Shown here: piece by piece, positions 60,681-64,000 of the stretch
How the letters are laid out: the number at the start of each line of letters is the position of its first letter
Numbering within the stretch: the first letter of the stretch is position 1
Origin: Medakamo hakoo
Taxonomy: Eukaryota > Chlorophyta > Trebouxiophyceae > Coccomyxaceae
Assembly (NCBI GenBank): GCA_026636295.1
Contig: CP089457.1
Location: 496,001-560,000, forward strand
DNA: 64,000 nucleotides
Direction of reading: 5' to 3'
Program-made: the position numbers and the translations under genes
Notes under the pieces: model-generated
What the model was told of the DNA's origin: nothing
Database searches by the model: none
Seen by the model: only the letters and a program-made list of their open reading frames with translations

Positions 60681-62916
60681 CTACCCACGCGACGAGCCCG
60701 CACCCGCACTGCCCGCCCGCGCCTTTTTTGCCGCTTTCTTTTTCTTGCCTTCATCCTCGGAGCACGGCTCGTCCGCGTCGAAGATGTTGACGGACCAGGG
60801 GCGGGGGCCGCCGTCGCCGTCACCAGGGCCACCGCCACCGCCACCGCCACCGCCGGGCCCAGGCCCGCGGCGGTCGGCGCCGTCGCCGTCGTCGGCGTCG
60901 TCGGCGCCGCCGCCGCGCCCACCGCCCACGGGCACCCACGCAAACAGGGACCGGGACGAGCCGGACACCAGCAACCCAGGCCGGCGCGGGTGGAACTTGT
61001 TGACGGGCGCGATGGTGGTCAGGTTGGGGTCGACGGCCGCGCCGACGAGCGCGCCCGACGCCGCGTCGAAAATGTCGACCGGGTGCAGCGCCCGCCCGCC
61101 CACGTCTTCGGAGATGTACCGCCCGACCACCGCCCGGGAATCGGTGGGGTCGGACCCATCCCACTCGGCACGGAAGGGGGTCAGGTACCGGTTGAAGTCG
61201 TGGGAGTGGACGATGGTGCGGGCCGGCGGACCGCCGAGCGCGGCGTCCAGCGGCGAGTCCCACACGCGCAGGCGGTTGTCGGTGGCGGTTGTCAGGATGC
61301 GGGCGCCCGTCGTCGGGGAGAAGTACGCGGCGTTGATGACGCCGGAGCCGTGGGGGAGGTGGGCCAGGACGGGGGAGGGGGCGGGCGGGGCGACGGACCC
61401 CCGGCCCGACCCGCCGGCGGCGTGCGCCGGCGACGCGCGCGGCGTGGCCGGGCCGGCCGCGCACACGCCGCTGGCCGCCCCCAGACACCGCAGGTCCGAC
61501 AGCACGCACTTCCAGTCGTTGCCGGCCGACAGGACCAGGGTCGGGTCCGCGGGCGACACCGACACCGTGTTGACTTTGCCTTTGCGGTGGACGCGGGCGG
61601 CGGGCGCGCCGCCCGCGGCGCACCCGCCGCCGCCCGCGCCGGGGCGGCCGGCCGGCGCCGGCCCCGGACACCGCGGGTCGAGGACATACACGCACCCGTC
61701 ACTCCCGCCCGCCACCAGGCAGCCCGCCGCGGGGGAGGCCGGCGGGCAGGCCGCCAACCCCTGCACGGTCAGCCAGTCGGCCTCGCGCGTCACGCCGGGC
61801 ACCCAGCCGCCCGGGTTGAGGTCGAGCAGCCCCGCCCCGCCGTCGGCCGGCGACCGGGCCTCCACATCGGTCAGCCGCACCCGGCCGTCCGACCCCGACG
61901 ACGCCAGGAGGTGGCCCTGGCCGCCGCCGCGGTCCACCCAGGCCAGCGCATTGACGTTGGCGGCGTGCACGCGGCACGTGTGGCGGGCCGTCACGGCGTC
62001 GTGGTCCCACACCGCGACGTAGCCCCGCTTGTCCGCCGACACGGTCAGGCTGTCCGTCCCAGGCACAAAGTCGAGGGCCGTGACGCGGCGCGGGTGCAGG
62101 CGCAGGATGGCGGCTTCGATGCGCCAGCCCGTCCCGACGGTGGGGGCCGACCCGTCAATGGCGGGGGGCGGGGGCGGGGCGGGCCGGGCGGCGCGGCCGG
62201 CGGACGAGCCGTCGGCCCTCGACCGCAGGGCGGGGAGGAGGCGGGCGGGCGAGCCGGCCGCCCCACCGCGCGAAACGACGCCGTGGTCGGGCGCAATGCG
62301 GTACGGGCACGTCGCCGTCGTGTGGCCCGGCTGGCGGCACAGGTAGCAGGGCTTGAACGGGCAGTCGACGTAGACGGAGCCGGCGAAGCCGGCGCAGTGG
62401 CCGCCCCGGCCGCAGACCTGGTGGGGGTGGGTGGGTGGAAGAAAGCGGATGGGAAGGGCACGGATGAACGAGTCGGGCGCGAGGGCCGACCTGGCCACGG
62501 CGCGCGCAGCGGTCCCCTCCCCCCGCACCGCACACCGCTCAACTCACGTGGCACTTGAGCCCGGCCCCACTCCCAGACGTGCTGGGGACACCGCCTCCCC
62601 CACTACTGGGTTTGCTGCCCAGCTGGATGCGCAAGCGCGCCGGTGGCGGCGCGCGCGCTGGCGGCGCGCCACGCGCCGCATTGCCGCCGCGCGCTTTGGT
62701 TTCCTCGCCCGACGACGCGGGCCGTGTTGACGGCGCCGCCTCCGCGCCGGCAGACAGGGCCTCGTAGTCGCTGTCGTCCTCGTCATCCGACGAAGACGAG
62801 GCGGCGGCGGCGCCCTCGTCTTCTGATGAGGAAGAAGAAGAAGAATCCCCCTCTTCCACCGAGCGCGAGCGCCGGCCGCGGCGGCGGTCCTCGCCCGCGT
62901 CGGCAAAGCGCAGCAT
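60681..62916 (-). CDS. DDB2: DDB2-like UV-damage recognition protein, plant type
   Basis: Damage sensor of global-genome nucleotide excision repair and substrate receptor of DDB1-CUL4. Exon 1 is 62916-62548 and exon 2 is 62417-60681; phase zero; 701 residues. The acidic N-terminus holds serine runs (SVEEGDSSSSSSSEDE). A zinc-knuckle pair spans the splice: KCHVCGRGGHCAGF and CYLCRQPGHTTATCPYRIA (Cys-x2-Cys-x4-His-x4-Cys), as in land-plant DDB2 and absent in animal DDB2. The WD40 part has HPRRVTALDFVPGTDSLTVS, GYVAVWDHDAV, LLASSGSDGRVRLTDVEA, NTVSVSPADPTLVLSAGNDW and LTTATDNRLRVWDSPL, followed by the family segment SHDFNRYLTPFRAEWDGSDP. A Lys-rich tail (GKKKKAAKKARAG) may be a nuclear signal. 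Confidence 0.92.
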
Positions 62917-63123
62917 GGTCACAGTGTGGGCTGAGTGGGGTCCCTGATGCGCGCGGGCAGGGGGTGGAGTTGTCGGGTGTGGCGCTCAGGGCGGGGTGCC
63001 CACCGCCCAGTGCGCGCGGGCAGGGAGAGAAAAAAAAAGACTGCGGGTCGGAGCGTGCTCGAGCTGGCCAGTCCAGTCCTCCATTCTCCGACACACGGCC
63101 CACAACACCCACACAACACCCAG
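62917..63123. promoter_or_regulatory. Divergent promoter of DDB2 and SnoaL-like gene
   Basis: 207 bases between the two start codons. It includes an A-run (63030-63039). No specific element was recognised. Confidence 0.4.
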
Positions 63124-64000
63124 ATGCTCCGCTCCCTCGCCCCGTCAGGCCGGGCACCGCCCCCACCCTCACGCACCCAGTTCCGTGGCCGGCGCCCTCA
63201 CTCCGGCCGCCTCCCTCCACCCGCGTCCCTGAAAGAAGAGTCGGGCCCACTCTCCATCCACGACTGGCGCGGCAAACAGATGCAGGAAGCCGCGGACAAG
63301 TACTTCAAAGACTTGTGGAGCCAGGTGGGTGCCCGTGTGTGGTGCTTGCTGTTTCCAGCCCGCGGCGGGGCGCGGCATGCAAACCAAAAACGGCCGCGGC
63401 ATGCGTCGGATGAAGTTTGCCGGCGATTCTGCAAGCCTTCCGCCGCCCCATTCCCCTCCACTCCTTCCCTGCTGGGAGAGCCAGCGTCCACGCCTGGGTC
63501 TGGCGTGGACGGGTGAAGGGCTGGGAGCGGGCGCGCCGGGGGTTTGCGGGCGACACACAAGCGACACGCGCACGACCTGGCCACATCCAACCCCGTCACA
63601 CCCCTCCTCCCATCCCATCCCCACCCCACATCCCATCCCAAACCCATCCATCAGGGCCGCGTCGACACCGTCGACGCCATCCTGGCCGACGACGCCGTCC
63701 ACATCGACGAAATCTGGGGCGGCGGCGCGGACGAGGTCGTCGCGGGCCGGGCCGCCATCAAAGCGTTCGTGCGCCGCGTGCGCGACGCGTACCCAGACTT
63801 TTACGTTGAACCGGCCGAGTACGGCCAGTGCGGGGCGCGCCGCCTGTTCGTGCGGTGGGCCGGGTCCGCGACCAACCTGGGCGCCTACCACGGCCACAAG
63901 CCGTCCCGCCACGCGTCCGCCGTCTCCGGCATCGACCTGTTCACCTTCAACGCGGACCGGTCGGCCATCGTCGAAGTCCTCGTCTACCGCACGCCGCTGG
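63124..64000 (+). CDS. SnoaL/NTF2-like domain protein, cut by right edge
   Basis: Exon 1 is 63124-63324 and exon 2 runs from 63655 to the window end; phase zero; at least 182 residues. A 330-base intron separates them. The first 45 residues are a Ser/Pro/Arg-rich transit-like peptide (MLRSLAPSGRAPPPP...). Then come DWRGKQMQEAADKYFKDLWS and GRVDTVDAILADDAVHIDEI, RAAIKAFVRRVRDAYPDFYV, and SGIDLFTFNADRSAIVEVLV. The helix-strand order and the W-x-x-G-x-x-xxG-R region are typical of SnoaL-like polyketide-cyclase or ester-cyclase proteins with an NTF2 fold. In plants related proteins are plastid-located and of unknown substrate. No enzymatic function can be assigned. The C-terminus lies outside the window. 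Confidence 0.78.

Overview
The window is a very GC-rich, very compact stretch of a eukaryotic nuclear genome. I read 37 protein genes in 64 kb, about 1.7 kb per gene, on both strands. About 40 short introns run from about 42 to 266 bases. Nearly all begin GTGAGT, GTGCGT or a close variant and end CAG or TAG. The gene set points to a photosynthetic green alga (Viridiplantae): cycloartenol synthase with the plant-type active site, a plastid ADP-glucose pyrophosphorylase, a fibrillin, CPP1 (the POR chaperone-like protein), a hydroxyproline O-arabinosyltransferase, and a plant-type DDB2 with zinc knuckles. The species cannot be named from the sequence. I see no rRNA, tRNA, CRISPR array, transposon or virus-derived element.

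Layout. 1-9.5 kb: an unknown gene cut by the left edge, TRAPPC3, mitochondrial ribosomal protein bL17, a small basic unknown, the DEG7/Nma111 protease, and a head-to-head INDH/NUBPL and BOLA1 pair. 9.5-22.3 kb: ADP-glucose pyrophosphorylase, the ER metallopeptidase ERMP1, a Cx9C protein, DDX31/Dbp7, an aldose 1-epimerase, CPP1 and an enoyl-CoA isomerase. 22.3-24.0 kb: a gene-poor island of lower GC. 24-34.9 kb: LSM8, COQ6, a large alpha-solenoid-like protein, a fibrillin, NAMPT and DDX52/Rok1. 35-45 kb: an unknown, ERCC8/CSA, cycloartenol synthase, a B3-like protein, NECAP and a P450. 45-55.9 kb: mitochondrial ferredoxin, glucokinase, the arabinosyltransferase, 3-hydroxyacyl-CoA dehydrogenase, NUB1, an unknown and CWC15. 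56-64 kb: a secreted GH5 mannanase, NDUFAF6, DDB2 and a SnoaL-like gene cut by the right edge.

Together these are mostly housekeeping genes. Mitochondrial Fe-S, complex I and ubiquinone functions recur (INDH, BOLA1, mFDX, NDUFAF6, COQ6). There are also plastid carbohydrate and lipid genes, RNA and ribosome biogenesis genes, and two CRL4 damage-recognition subunits (CSA and DDB2). Neighbours are often divergent with 70-350 bp between start codons, so shared promoters are likely. I found no convincing novel multigene system. The most interesting leads are functionally matched divergent pairs, in-frame introns (one with a GC donor), a new Cx9C protein, a B3-like regulator, an algal NAMPT and the gene-poor island.

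All gene models were read by eye from homology and splice signals. Exon borders are inferences, not transcript-supported.
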